The notes: generated by a model from the sequence alone, not told the origin. A stretch of 64,000 nucleotides of DNA from Astropecten irregularis (GCA_963971285.1 OZ020264.1:11856431-11920430), one strand, 5' to 3'. Shown: positions 46,007 through 59,300, numbered from the stretch's first letter. Numbers and translations are program-made.

Positions 46007-47907
46007 CATAACGGACGGATCGAATGCACATCATGAAGGCAAGCGTGCTTGCAATGCGCAGACTAAGTATTGCAACCAAAATTAACAGTCAGCAATGAAA
46101 CAAAATCGAGTAATATTCGTTTGACTTGAGTTCCAAATGCACAGAAACAATTGGGCCGTGTCATGTGAAACCACGTAAACTGGGTCAGATAGATACAGTA
46201 ATTGATTGGGTTATGCACGCCAAAGTGGTTGTAATTTATAGGACGATATGCGTGCCCCACGCTCCAAATGTCAATATCACTTTAAAAATGAGGTTTGGGA
46301 AACAAAAGCATTTCTGCAATTTATCTATTACTTTATCTATAAGAGCAATATGGTAGTGGTGAGTGCATTATGGAAAATCAAGCGTTGGCTCAGGTGGGAC
46401 TCGAACGAACGACCTCCTGCTTACTATAGTAGGCCTACAGGGCTGGATTTCACAAAGCACTAAGATTATAATCTTTAGATGAGTTGTCAGTATCACTATA
46501 ATTGTGATTTGTTTTGTGACATCACACGTTGCATAATAATGGATAACACATGAAACTTTACCCTACTAATGGGAAAATTCCTCTGGACTATGTCCATCGA
46601 ATGAATTATTATGGTCGTCAATCATTTGACATGATGTCACAATGCAAACAACACACAATACATAATAGCCTATAGGCCTACAGGATAATTAATGCACGGA
46701 TCAAGGGGCTACTGAAAAGAGACAGTTTAAGATCGACAGCTCATTACAAACTTCAACAAGTTATTTATGATTATTGCACTCAAGACCGACAGTATATACA
46801 GACACAAAAGATCTATGACCATTTTTGGTAGTAGACACTCACCCTAAAACACTGGAACTTTGCTACAGTCATCGAGAAATCCCGCTGTCAAGTCGCTTGA
46901 TCAAACAACACCGGCTACATACTGTACAACTAAGTAATGGCGGTCCCACATGTGCATTATACGTTACGTACGTGTGTACACGACGAGGCTGTTGTCTTTC
47001 TTCGCAAAAGTTCCAGACGTGACGCGGAAGAATACTATAAGAGTGACCCGCCCCTTAGGAAACATTATTTCTAGTCATTAATTACACAAGTCATAACCAT
47101 TCATAATACCCCCAAAAGATTATACTACGTTAAGAATAATGCATTCATAAACATCTCAGTATTTAAACCGAGTTTTACTTTTTGTTGGGTTTGTTTAAAT
47201 GGAACTGTATGTTGACCGCGTAGGGGAGTTTCTCCAATTCGGCCAGGTCATATGCAAATTACCTTGGTGGACAATGAACTGTCAAGACGGGTATTATAAG
47301 ATCACATTAAGATTTGTTTATACTTCCTTCATTGAACACTGTATCTGCTGGTTCAAGTGTTTGTTATGTTTTGTATGTTGACTAAATAATTCTCAGGAAA
47401 ATGTTTGTAAACTTATTTTACGGGTTCCATCAAAAGAAGTTGTATATTTGACCTCATTTAATTCCTACGGAGCTCCATGAGTGCCATATTCCACTTCTCC
47501 AGATAACCACATAATTTATCCCGCCAAGTCGACTTATTAAGCCCTAAAAGTCGACTTATCGAGGTAATTATAATTTTAAACTGCTGGATGACAGTGAAAA
47601 CTACGAAGTCGTCATATCCAGTGATATTTTTTTCTCGTCAAGACGACTCCTGAGTTTACCTTGAAAAGACGATCGACTTAGGCTGAGGTTAATTATAATT
47701 ATGTATAATAAGACAACCTTGGAGATTCACTTCGTTGACTTGGCGATATGAATTTTCAGGATATGTCGATTACTCGTTTTCGTTAAAATTCATCATGTTG
47801 ATGTAACTCTTGAGACAAGACGACTTTTACCACACTCCAAAAAGGTCGGTCTACGTCTGACCACTGTATATCCCCCCTGTACCACAACAATATGCATGCC
47901 AGCGGTG

Positions 47908-48417
47908 AAATGAAGGACAAACGCGAGTCGCTGTTAGGACCATGAACAATTACATGCATTTTTGTGCTACACTGGCATTGTTGGTTTGGGATTTGGGTTC
48001 TACCGTATGCCTTTAAAGGCCTATAAATACCTCGTATGAATAGTTATACATGTACAATCATGACTTATTGCAGTGATTGAGTGTTGGTGGCTGTACGTAG
48101 TTATATGGGCACATTCGAGACGACAGTATGTACTGTATTGGGCACTCGTGCAAAAACGCACCAAATGAAGGACAAACGCGAGTCGCTGTTAGGTGACCAT
48201 GAACAATTACATGCATTTTGTGCTACACTGGCATTGTTGGTTTGGGATTTGGGTTCTACCGTATGCCTTTAAAGGCCTATATACCTCGTATGAATAGTTA
48301 TACATGTACAATCATGACCTATTGCAGTGATCGAGTGTTGGTGGCTGTACGTATAGTTATATGGGCACATTCGAGACGACAGTATGTACTATATTGGGCA
48401 CTCGTGCAAGACGCACC
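47908..48417 (+). repeat. Tandem duplication (2 x 255 bp) just upstream of the SLC16-like gene
   Basis: Two nearly identical copies, 47908-48162 and 48163-48417, each starting AAATGAAGGACAAACGCGAG. Copy 1 contains CCTATAAATACC (TATA-like); copy 2 has CCTATATACC. The second copy ends 65 bp before the transporter ATG, so a promoter may have been doubled. Confidence 0.85.
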
Positions 48418-48482
48418 ATTCATGCATGGTAGAAATATATGACGAACGAATTAAAGACTAGGCCTATATTTTGTTCGAAATC

Positions 48483-51400
48483 ATGGACAAGCCAAAGTGT
48501 GCCGCAACACACCATCGCCATCCTTGGCGATGGATGATATTACTCTCGCGTTTCGTTCAGAGTTTTATCGTTCTTGGTGCCTTCAAGGCGATGGGAGTTT
48601 TCTTGCCTTACTTCGTGGACAGCTTCTCAACCAGTACAGCTGCAGTTGGCCTTGCAGGGAGCGCAAGCATTTCAGCCGGTTACATTTTCCTGAGTGAGTC
48701 GTGGTATTGTACTTTCACACTCAATACTTTAAAGGTAGTATCATACTTTGGTTAGAAACCAAAACAGCTAAATGTTCACAGATTTACGTATGTAACTTAC
48801 AGGGTATGATGATGGTGCTGGAAGAAACATACCGTTAACATTTATCCGCTTGAAATGGTGTATTTATCCAGAAATTAGTCAAACAACGACCGGAAATCTT
48901 TTTGATCTTTTAAATGAGCAAAAATAAAAGAGAAAAGACTCAAGAAATACTGTTGCCGTTTTTCACAACTTTCTCAAAAAGTGGGCACCGTATGGGACTG
49001 AGATTTTCACATTCACAGATGACAGTGACTGTGTGTTCCTTGATATTTTTGCCCATGACAAAAAACAAAGTATGATACTACCTTTAAGGGTACAGTGAAG
49101 GATTGGAAACATACTGAGACAGCAATGTTCACAGATTTTCGTGTAACTTTCAGGATATGAATTAAGATGGTGCTGCTAGAAACATCCAGAAATTAGTAAA
49201 ACAAAGACCGAAAACAGTTTTGATCCCGGGGTAAAAGCAAAACCATTTTCTATGTTTAACAGGAAAAATTGAGTCGGTTTTTCGCTATTTTCCCATGACT
49301 CAGATAATCCGGTTGAGCTCAATTTTCACAGGTGTGTTGTTTTATATACATGTTCGATTAAAGTGTTAGTGCTGTTCTGTGGCCTTAAACAATCATGTAT
49401 TATACCTGTAATTTAATAACATTATGTGCATGACTCGCTCTACATAAATGATATTGATTCGCATATCCAATGTGCTTTTCGTATACAACATTTTGTGCAT
49501 TTCGCGATTTAAAATTTTCTTTTCGATATAGGTCCGTTAGCTGGTGCCCTGGTGAAGGTGTGGGACCCGCGAAGGCTAGCCATAGCAGGAGGAGCGGTAG
49601 CTGCCTTGACTTATTTTCTGGCGTCATTTTCCTCGTCAGTTGCTCAATTGGCTGTTTGGTTTTCGCTTTCCAGTAAGTTCTTAAATGTTGGGTCATTGAA
49701 GTTCTTTTAACAATATATTGTGAACCAAACAAGATATCTTTGAATTTCTTTTTGATAATTCTTAATTAAGCATACAACATAAATGAACACTGTATTGACA
49801 AAATTCTGTGACGTCTTCATGACGTCATCAAGAATGATTTAGACTATTGACTAATGACTGTTCAGTATTGTAATGTTTTCATCTAAGGGACTTTTGCAAG
49901 TCTATGGACTCAGTACATCCAGTATACACCCATATATGGAATTGCTTTTGTGACCCTAATCTGGTACCGTGGGAACGCTACACAGCTAAATTGATACATT
50001 GTTATAATTTGGTGTATGTACCAGTGTATTGCCATACACTAGTGGTCTCGTGTTATATTCATTAAGTCACTTGTAATGTTGACTGTCAGTTGAAGTACAC
50101 ACATGCACATGTCTCGATGCTTATGCCAAAATAAACCAGTATTAACTCGATATGATTTGCGTGCTCCATTAGTTCATAACAAGTATGGTGCCCGGAGTTA
50201 AGAAAAGTGTTATGACAGGAAGGACGAGTTCTATAGAGTAACTCAAGATTAGATACTTTTTCACGCGGATTTTCAATAAATTGATGATCACTAAAGATGT
50301 TTAATTGTTTACTACAGGTTGTGGTTACGTCTTTGTGAATGTGTCGGCATTGAAACTTCTTATGGAGTATTTCCCCGACGACTATGGCTTCGCCACCTGC
50401 CTTTCTCTCGCCGGTGGGACGATCGGTATGATGTTACTCCCTCCGGTATCGGAATATCTCGTATCGGTGTATGGCTGGAGAAATGCCCTGGGTCTCTTGG
50501 GGGCTCTACAATTCAATTACATCGCTGCTGCCGCACTGCTTCGACCGCTTTCCAGTACTGCACATTATCAATCGGTCAACACCCACTGTGACGATAAACA
50601 GACAGCATCTGTACAAACTACCCAATTAGAAGAGGGATCGCCACCTGGTAAGAAACCAAATCTTTGCCGGCGCATTTTGTCAGATGTCGCGGAACAGTTT
50701 GATGCGAGTGTGCTGACCGAACCGATATTTGTTATTTATCAGTTGGTGTTTCTACTAACTGGAATGTTGTATACTATTTGGCACCTGTTTCTCATACCGC
50801 ACGGTGTGGCACTGGGCTATGGAGAGGCCCCATCGGCGTACTTGGCAACCTTTGGCGGCGTAGGTTCTTTGATAGGACGCATCAGCCCCGGTGTTATGGT
50901 CGACCGTGAGATACTCAAGGCTTCCACACTCTTCATTATATCCTGCCTGGTCTTCATGACGTCTAGCCTCTTGGATCCTCTTGCAGTCTCGTCATATGCA
51001 GCCCTGGCGACCTTAGCCTCCGTCTCTGGCACAGCAATTGGAGTGATCTGGTCCCTTGCCTATGTCATGATGCGGGAGGTTACTGGGGATCAGCATTTCT
51101 CGGCGTACGGCTGGCTTTTTCTGTCTTCCAGCATAGGACACTTTTTAGGAGGAGTTATTGCTGGTAAGTTAAAATTAGCTAGGTATGCCTTACAAAGTAA
51201 CCTTATGTTAAAACGTACGCCTCAGACAATCTGACCCTACATAATGCAAACGAATGCTACTTAAGAACTTATAACTAACTGGAAAGCTTCATACATTATC
51301 TGCACTTGCTGCCAGACTTGAGAAAAACTTCCGAAATGGACCGGTCTTGAGCTGCCTCTTCTCAAGTGTCTAGGAGTGAGAGATCTCTCTGAATGACATC

Positions 51401-51818
51401 TCTCCATGTAGTTTTAGGCTGACCACGTCTGCGCTTCCCATGAGTTGGTTTCCATAGAGGTATAGCAGTTTGGGTGTTCTATCATTGCCCGTACGTTCCA
51501 CATGTCCAAACTACTTTCTATTTGGAATGTGTTGAGACCAGACAATCGATCCTCAAGATCTTTCTCTGACATCGCGTGTCGAAAGCGAGTAAGTACTTGT
51601 AGGCCTAAACAGATTCTTTCAAATCCATAGGTCATTTCGAGGATGCCAAATACTATTGTGAATGATGATTGTATTTCTGTTTTTGGGCAGGATGGATTCG
51701 GGATGTATCTGAAGACTACGAGCCTGTCTTTTTGACAATGGGAGGCGTCTCGTTCTTCATAGCAGTCACTGTAGCGTACACACGATGTCTTCTACCATGC
51801 TGTGAAACAAAGGACTAG
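48483..51818 (+). CDS. SLC16 (monocarboxylate transporter)-like MFS protein
   Basis: Exons 48483-48693, 49532-49672, 50318-51163 and 51691-51818 give 441 aa; every junction is phase 1. The chain has about twelve hydrophobic helices split by a hydrophilic loop (about 190-250), as in the family. The TM5 signature is recognisable as Y-F-P-D-D-Y-G-F-A-T at 135-144 followed by A-G-G. The TM1 signature (acidic residue, Gly-Gly, aromatic, Gly-Trp in family members) is degenerate here, P-W-R-W near residues 15-18. A plasma-membrane carrier of monocarboxylates or other organic anions is likely; substrate unknown. The ATG used is the first in frame. Intron 1 carries two R1 repeats back to back. Confidence 0.85.
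48728..49087 (+). repeat. R1 repeat, full length, with clear inverted ends
   Basis: Starts TTTAAAGGTAGTATCATACT and ends AGTATGATACTACCTTTAA; the ends are perfect reverse complements for about 20 bp. This is the best copy for defining the element. Confidence 0.8.
49082..49412 (+). repeat. R1 repeat, adjacent second copy
   Basis: Begins CTTTAAGGGTACAGTGAAGG, overlapping the end of the previous copy, and ends TGTATTATACCTGTAA. Confidence 0.7.
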
Positions 51819-52085
51819 ATTGTACTGGATTTATGTAGGTTAGATATAGGCTGTGTTGTAATTAATATAGTTAAAATGGGTCAAGTTGGGTTGATCGGTA
51901 TTTACGGTGTTATTGACTAACTGTTATCTGGCGTGAAATAACCGCTCTAGTTTGTCGCAAAAATCTCACAAACGCTACCACCTTTTGAATTGAAACTTTC
52001 ACAGGTTAGTTTTATGGTATATATATATACAATTACATTGGTTTGAAACAAACAATAGGCTCAAATTACCAAACGTATGCAATCC

Positions 52086-52443
52086 CTTTAAGGTATAATA
52101 CAGGGTTTGTAAATGTGACAGAACAGCTGCAGACTGTTCATAATTTGATTCGTCATGGAATAAAAGAGAAAAAAAACTATGAATTTTTCAGTTGATATCA
52201 ACAATGAAAACCGTAGAAAAAGTGAAACACGCACACAGGAACATTCAATATATCTTCTTACAGGAGTTTTGATCTCACCCCGAGATTAAAACTATTTTTT
52301 GATCGTTGTTTTATTAATTTATGGATAAATACACCATTTCAGGCAGAAATATTTTAACGATATGTTTTTTTCACCACCATCTTGATACCCTGTTATGAAT
52401 ATTTCTGTTTGGGAGCGTTACCAATCCTGTACTGTACTGTAAA
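52086..52443 (+). repeat. R1 repeat copy
   Basis: CTTTAAGGTATAATACAGGG at the start; the interior is in inverted order relative to 13070-13322 (TGATCTCACCCCGAGAT, GATAAATACACCATTTC). Confidence 0.65.
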
Positions 52444-52476
52444 TATAGCCATTGCACATACATGTTTATAAATGCA

Positions 52477-52616
52477 GGGGTCGATTTCACCAAACTCATC
52501 GTAACTTACTATCAATCGTTGGGCTTATGATGCATCGCAGTCATACGTTGCATACGATGGGTTATCCTTCGTAACTCGAGTTACGATTAATCGTAGGGCT
52601 TCATGAAATCGACCCC
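52477..52616. repeat. R2 foldback element, copy 4
   Basis: GGGGTCGATTTCACC to ATGAAATCGACCCC, complete at both ends; the flanks differ from the protease copies, so this is an independent insertion. Confidence 0.8.
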
Positions 52617-52731
52617 ATGTCACGTATAAAGGTAATTTGAACAACCATGCGCGATGTTATTGGTATTCCATTGCATGTGCGTGGTATGAATTAACTGATT
52701 ATGTTAATTGGTCTATTGTTTCTGGCTCATA

Positions 52732-52804
52732 TATCTTCTACCAGCACTTTATTGTGCATCAATTACTGCAGTAATTAATGCACATTAAAGTGCTGGCAGA
52801 AGAT
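52732..52804. repeat. Near-perfect 73 bp palindrome
   Basis: ATCTTCTACCAGCACTTT pairs with AAAGTGCTGGCAGAAGAT around a CTGCAG centre; the stem is about 34 bp with few mismatches and practically no loop. Confidence 0.7.
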
Positions 52805-52877
52805 TTTTTTTTATCGTTGCCCAATAAATTTAATTGAATAGGAATAAATCATTCGAAGGCAAGCCATGATATTTGTT

Positions 52878-52959
52878 GCCTTGGCCTGGCTCGGCTTGGC
52901 TTGGCTTGGCAGTTGGCATGGCAATTGGCTTGGCTTGGCTTGGCTTGGCTTGGCTTGGT
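52878..52959 (+). repeat. Pentanucleotide CTTGG microsatellite
   Basis: About a dozen CTTGG/CATGG-type units with interruptions (AGTTGGCATGGCAATTGG). Confidence 0.8.
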
Positions 52960-53661
52960 ATAAATTGTTTCGGCTTGGGTTGGGTGTAATGATTGGCTTG
53001 GTTTGGTCCCCATGTTTCCTGAAAGCTACATCCCTCTCTGGGATTGAACATTTGAATTGGTCCAGCCGTTCAGCTACTCCAAAAAGAAGCCAGAAAAGTC
53101 AATGGAAAGGTACATGTATATACGAAACAATGTGTGTAGATAGGCCAATACACTAGCTGTATTGACTTTCGTAAGCAGGACCTAAAAAGTCTGGTTCGCC
53201 TACTCCATAGGTTTCAAGGTGAAAAGCATTAGGCGTAGGCTATGCGCCTTGTGTGTACCCAACACAACGCTCGAAGCACTCCACTATTTACAGTCAAGCT
53301 ATTACACCGTGCCTGGTGCACGTTATTTGTAGTGCATTTCATGTCAGCACGCGCTAAAAGACCTATGAAAACAATCAATTCACCACGTTGGTGTAGACTG
53401 TATAGACTGACGAAAAAGAACAAATACCGTTAATCTAACTACGATCATGTAGGTCACGGCGATGCTACGGCAGCATCCGGCGGGACTATAATTGAATGAT
53501 GAGGTGTTCTCATTTCGCCTCCATCTGCTGGAAGCGAGAAGCCCTTAGGATCTCTATAATTGATGGCAAATAGGAAATGTAACCATTGCCAGCTAAAAGC
53601 TATGTATAGAGTCTGCACAATTCCTGTAATAGGGTTTTGGCTATTGTGTGCAGTTAGCGAG

Positions 53662-53949
53662 TTAAAGGTAACTTTATACTTTTTTTTGTAAAAAAAAATA
53701 ATTGAGATTCATGGGCAGAAATAGCAAGAAAGATACAGCAATAGTCATCTGTGAAATTGTTAGTCCCATGAGGTGCCTTGACCTACTTTATGAGAAAACT
53801 CTGCAAAAACGGTCAAGGTATTTAAAATTTAGCTGTCCGGGATTGCGAATTTTTTTTTTCTTCGAAATGCATCCTTTTATCAATAAGGCTTTTCGATGAT
53901 TTGTGTTTTCATGTTCAGATGCATCGCCAAAGAAGACGTATCTTTAAGG
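53662..53949 (-). repeat. R1 repeat copy
   Basis: GTTAAAGGTAACTTTATACT start and ATCTTTAAGG end; ATTCATGGGCAGAAATAGCA parallels 617-640. Confidence 0.6.
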
Positions 53950-54435
53950 TGTCGAGGGTCAGTCTTAATCTTCAAACTCTGAACTGACTGCGACATATTT
54001 AAGTGGTCAGTTTAATGAACATCGTCGAGTTTGATTAGGCCGAAGCTGGGCTTTAAAATTTGCCAAAGTCCGGGCACCAAAACAAATATGGTAAGACGAC
54101 AAATGCCAGGCATGCGGAGTCTGGTTACAGTTTTTGTTTGCAGAGATACGGACTTATATTAAATGTCCACGGCTCCCACGTTCAACATCCACGCCGCGCC
54201 GGTCAGACCATGCTTGTCCAGCTCTGAGAGGTGACAAATATTTGGAGGAAATTTTGTTCCTGATGAGCTCTGTATGTTTATAAGGGTCACACGCGCGCCA
54301 CTGGAGGGGGAATACATGTAGACCTTTGTGAGAGTGTGATTAGGCCTATACCATCTTTCAATTGGTCAATAAAATCGGCCACAGCACTAGTGACCCGCCG
54401 GCGCCATTGTCCTGATGCCTTATCTCTAGCTCTAA

Positions 54436-54670
54436 AGTCATTGAGGTTGAATGGTGGCAGGAGTGGGATAGGGAAATGGCCTGTCACCAATGTGGCCAGG
54501 GCTCGATTCCCCCTTGGGTCATATGCAAGGAACAGTCTTGATGACTCGTTTATAAGTCATTGGGGTTGAAAGGTGGCAGGAGTGGGATCGGGACTGGCCT
54601 CTCATCAATGTGGCCAGGGCTCGATCCCAACTTGAGTTATATGTGACAAACAATTATGCGTTGGTTCTCT
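54436..54670 (+). repeat. Tandem SINE-like units with B-box motif
   Basis: Two units of about 120 bp, each with GGTGGCAGGAGTGGGAT and GTGGCCAGGGCTCGAT (GGCTCGATTCC-type B box). Downstream GGTTCTCTCCCACGAG and TTTCCCTCCCTCCAC look like the body of the same element. Confidence 0.55.
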
Positions 54671-55149
54671 CCCACGAGTGGAGTTGTCTCCAGTTTCCCT
54701 CCCTCCACAAAGATTGAAGACTCCATCACAAGCTGTGTCGTGCTATACAGTCACATTATGGGATGATGTGGCTGGCAGCAAAGGGCGCCGATTAATACCA
54801 GCAATTCAATCACGTTTAGTAGCATCCTTTGCAATTCAGCTCACCAGGTGTGGGAGTAAAGATGATTAGCCTCTCAGACTATCAATAATTACACCGCATG
54901 ACGGAGCACACTCAAGTCTGCATGAGAAAGACAATTTAATATTTGCAATGTCTTTACACAACAAAATCAGTTGTACCAACACTCGGAAACTGTGCATCAT
55001 AGTACAGTTTTGCCGACCTGTGAAATTTTTAAATTGTGCAATATTTGATGTATTATCAATGAAACTGGAAAAATTGCAATTATTTCATAAGCTTTCTTCA
55101 TATAAAGTACAAGCAGCATCTTGAAGCACAGGGAGCTTGAGGGCCCAGT

Positions 55150-55275
55150 GGTCGATTTCACAAAGCCCTACGAACAATGATAACTTGAGTTATGAATGAT
55201 AACCCATCGTATCCTACGTAGAGCTACAATGCATCATACATCCTACGATTGATAGCTAGTTACAATGACTTTGGA
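55150..55275. repeat. R2 foldback element, copy 5 (decayed)
   Basis: GGTCGATTTCACAAAGCCCT start, GATAACCCATCGTATCCTAC interior; the right end has lost the GAAATCGACCCC terminus. Confidence 0.6.
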
Positions 55276-56319
55276 ACTGTAACTTCATCAGGGCAAATTT
55301 TAAAAAGGTGAAAAGTCTTCCTTGATCAAGCAGGATTACCAACCAAATGGTCATGTGATGTTAACTGCTTTTCAACCATTGTTTTCTGAGCATAACATTC
55401 ACAAGGAGTTTTGGCAGGCATACTTATTTTATTTACCACAGTTTCTGGTGCTTATTGAAGAAAATGTTGCTGCTTAAAGCAGCTCTATGAAATTGGCTCC
55501 AGGGCTTGATGGCCAAAAATGGTCCGAGTCCAGCGAAAAAATACACTAAACAGGATGCTACTCAAAGTTGGACTTAGGAGTGATTTGAGAACCTACATGT
55601 AGCTCTAAATGCTGTGGGTGTGGGTTAGTATGACCTACATTGAAAACAATTGTTATTGTTTTTCTTTGTTTATTCTTGGGGGAGGGGCATAAAGGCGGAT
55701 GGTTTGGGGAAGAAAGGTGGGTGGTTAAGGGGAACTCCAAGATCTTGTTAATATCAACACCTGTATTAAATACTACCAATATTAAATTTGTACATTTCTT
55801 TCTTCTGGTCAAATATTCAGAAAGACAATACCGAAAAATTTCTATTTACAAAAAGAAATAATAAACTGGCTTAAAAAACAACAAATACAAACGCAACTAA
55901 AATTGGGTTGCCAAAACAAGGCTGCAAAAAACTGCAGCAACGGAAACAAACAAAGAGATATTGTCATTTGAAATAAACAATGGTTGACAAAAAGGACAAC
56001 AGAGAATTGTCTCGTTAACACAGTGCACAACAATGTACCCTGTTCTGTTGCTCTGTTACCGCTTAAGAAGGAAAAATAACCACTGTAGTGTAAAGACTGT
56101 GAAAGATGAACTTGTTCTGAGAGCCCACGATCCATCCCGTCTGCTGGAGGAGCCTGCATCATCTGTTGCCAAGGAAGCGTTGCCAAGGACACAATCTCCA
56201 TAGTAACCGAGCTTCCCTGACAGCCATCTGGAAAAGTAGACTTGTTGCAAAAGTTGAAGATCCCAACTTGTTTCATTGCTGGAAGGAAGCTTGCTCCAGT
56301 CGCCATGGTAACATCGTCG

Positions 56320-59300
56320 CTATGTGGAGGGCATCTCCTTGGTAACCACTTGCGCTCGGAGGAGGAGATTGAACCTCTCCAGCACGTCTCCCTTCAAGTT
56401 GAGGATGATGCTTGACTCCATCGCCATATTTGGCTGAAAAAATAAATAATTTTGTCCATAAAATTCAGAATCCCATGAAATGAAAACTGTTAGCTAAAAA
56501 TTATCTTACCTCTAAATGACTAAATAATGTTTCACCTTGGTGAATTGTCAAAGATGCTAAAGGTATTGACTAGACCTAAAGTTTTGACATTTTTGTTGGT
56601 CAGCGGACTTACGTCATGTCCCTTCGGCGGCGTCCAGGTTATGTTGACCGGTCTGGTCATTCCTGCCTCCACCATCCCTCGCTGAGTGTCCACCGCGAAG
56701 CCTTTGGGCGTCACCATGTTCAGGTTGTCAAAGTAGAACTCGCCATTCTAGAGGGGTCAGAGGTAAAGGGGTGGGGTTCATGACAGGAAGGGGTACGTGA
56801 ACAAGAAGCAAAAACATCAAGGTACTGAACGTGCTCAGTGTCAATAGGGAGAGGAGCTTTAATACTGGTTGGGCCTATCCACTGAACATAACATGAAGCA
56901 ATATTAGGGAAATCAGCCCTAAGGGTGTAATACCTTCTTCTGGCTGACGGCCATGGTGCGGATGCATCCCACGTGCAGCTGTCTGGAAGCTGGCAAGGTC
57001 TCATCTTCGGTGGCCAGGGCTCGGAAGGACAGTAGCATCGGGACAGCCGGAGGAACAGCCTTAGGATCTGAGGAGAGAGAAAGCAGAGACAGTGAGGGAG
57101 GAACAGTAGCATTGGGAGGTCAAGAAGAAGAGCCCTAGGCGCTGAAGAGAGAAAGCAGAACCTGTACCTTCTTCTTCCTCCGTGACTGGCACCACGGCCA
57201 GGCTCTCCACCGGAGGCTGCATCTCGTCCCCGCCCTGGATATACATGATCTTGGACTTGGCCACGCCACAGAGCTCGATGGCGTGGGCCCTGTGCTTCCC
57301 GTACAGCTCCACGTGGGCCACATCCGAGAAGCACTCGGAGGGGTGGTCCGGCCGGAAGAACACGTTGATCTCCTTCTTACTGCCTGCAACGGAAGAGGAA
57401 AATACTTAAATATAAAAATGAGAGAGAGAATCAATATTTGAAAAACATTTTTATTTCAGCAATTACGGAACAGATGATCGAAGGAAAACATGTGTGTAGC
57501 TCAATAGCAAGTAAGGAACAAGATGTGAAAGTTTCCCTCCCAAAAGAGGATGTTCCTCTTGGCGCAAGCTGATGACCAATTTGAGTTTCAAAGCTTTCTA
57601 TACCTGGCTGCAGAGTGCCTTCGCAGGGCACGCAGTCAAACACGCTGCTCCCGTTCAGGTTAGCTTTGCCGACCACCTTGCCGGCCTCCACCGCATCCCG
57701 CCGTATGAAGAGCGGCAGTCCTTGCTGGTCGGCGTGCTTCTGGAATGAGAGACTGGCGAGGCGAATGGAGTAATCGACGGCCAGGGGCGACACGTTCTCC
57801 AGCTGCAAAGCAAGGCAGAGTGAGTATTCTCGAATTAAAGCATCCTTGGAGTTGGGAGGGCCTGATGTGGTTTCAATTCTAGCAGGATCTTCCTCAGATT
57901 CATTGAGAATGCTAGCAGGGTCTGGTCAACAAATTTGGTAGCTACCAATCAGATGCATTATTCCAGCTGATAGCGCAAGCCAACAAACAATCTATCTTAT
58001 GACTACGCATCTACCTCTTTTCTAAATTGGCAATCTGATGACAAGAATTTAGCATTTCATCAACAGAGCTGGAAAGACTTTATTACAATCACCCACACCC
58101 ACACCCAGTGTGAAGAGCTCAACTGCCCAGTTTGCCTAGATGTAGCATTGGATGTCTTCAGCATGCATGCCATATGACATGGGAAAAATTGTATTTGCTG
58201 CGCACGTTCATTGTGTGACTTATTTTTATCTTTTTGGCATAATTTGCTCCTAAAGAAGCAGTCAGTCTGCGGAGCACGCCCGGACAACCTATCCCGTGGC
58301 ACAAACCCCGGCTTTGAGGTCCTGAGGTCCATACCTTGAAGGATTCCATGTTCTCTTCGCCGGCCACCACGTAGCCAAGGTCCAGCTTGGGTTCCTTCAA
58401 GGAGATGTTGACCACGGGCTCCAGGCCTTGGCCCTTCAGGCAGATACCCAGGGTGGCCGTTGCACAGCGGATGTCAAGGACTTCTTGGTACTAGATACAA
58501 AACAGGAGAAAGATGACGTAGAAGAAGAAGGAAACATGATCAAAATGCAACCGATACTCCAAAATCCCGGATAAATAGGTATACAAATCATATTTTGGTT
58601 TTAGGGAGAGAAAAAACTTTAATACTGGTCGGGCCCAGCCACTGAGAAGCCAGGTCAGGCCTGGGCTTGGCTTGGGCTCTAGTATAATCCCTAGCCTTAA
58701 AATCCGTGGTCAGTGGCATCTAACGGAATGATACATTATTGTTACATGGGAAAGGGAACTTACCACTTTGGCCTTGAGGGGTGCAAACGCCACTAGGAGG
58801 GTGTGGGTTCCATCCACAGGGATGCGTCGCAGGGCGTTCAGGAGCAAAAAGGGACCGTTGGTGTCCAGGATGGAGGATTTCAGCTAAACCAGTCATCAAC
58901 AAGTCAAGGAAGGATTCACTGCTACCAATCGAAAAATCTTCAACACAGGGCCTCTCCGAAACCAGGATTGAGGCTAGGCTTGGGACTTACTTCACAACCG
59001 CATTTAAGGCCCCGAAGACGAAATGGGAGACTGGGCCACACGACGAAGCTGAAGAAAGGCTCCAGCTTGGCCATGTATCTCAAGCCCTTTCATTTTATTT
59101 AGGACACAATTAAAATGGCAGTGCCAAAATAAATCCCGAGCATAGCCTCAACCCTCATTTCCTAAAGGACCATAGTAATTTTAGTTCATTATTAGATCTA
59201 TTTTTTCAGTTTTATAAATTTTTTCCAAACAAGGATACTTCCAGGGCTTGGTCAGAGATGTTCTGTATCGAAATCGATTTGATAATCCGCTGACCGACTG

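Larger units (their letters stand above)
44488..47907. other. GPCR 5' flank and intergenic DNA
   Basis: The first 450 bp is the likely promoter of the GPCR. Beyond it lie a fragment at 45390-45470 of the repeat whose foldback is at 61322-61446, a SINE (45690-46006) and a partial tRNA-like piece with a B-box-like GGACTCGAACG at about 46398. No exon was recognised. Confidence 0.5.
51819..56319. other. Intergenic repeat-rich DNA between transporter and CFAP74-like gene
   Basis: Both neighbours end into this region. It holds R1, R2, a palindrome, a CTTGG tract and tandem SINE-like units, listed separately. For the CFAP74-like gene, the reverse of TTTATT at about 55665 is a possible poly(A) signal. 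No exon was recognised. Confidence 0.5.

Noticed and set aside
45784-46011. Plus-strand frame across the SINE
   Set aside because: It is a translation of SINE sequence in the antisense direction.
54436-54670. CRISPR-like array or coding repeat
   Set aside because: Only two long units with B-box motifs in a eukaryotic context; they are SINE-like.
56720-57434. Long alternative frames on the minus strand in the CFAP74 region, up to 204 codons
   Set aside because: They cross intron-exon boundaries and lie out of frame with the phase-consistent exons.
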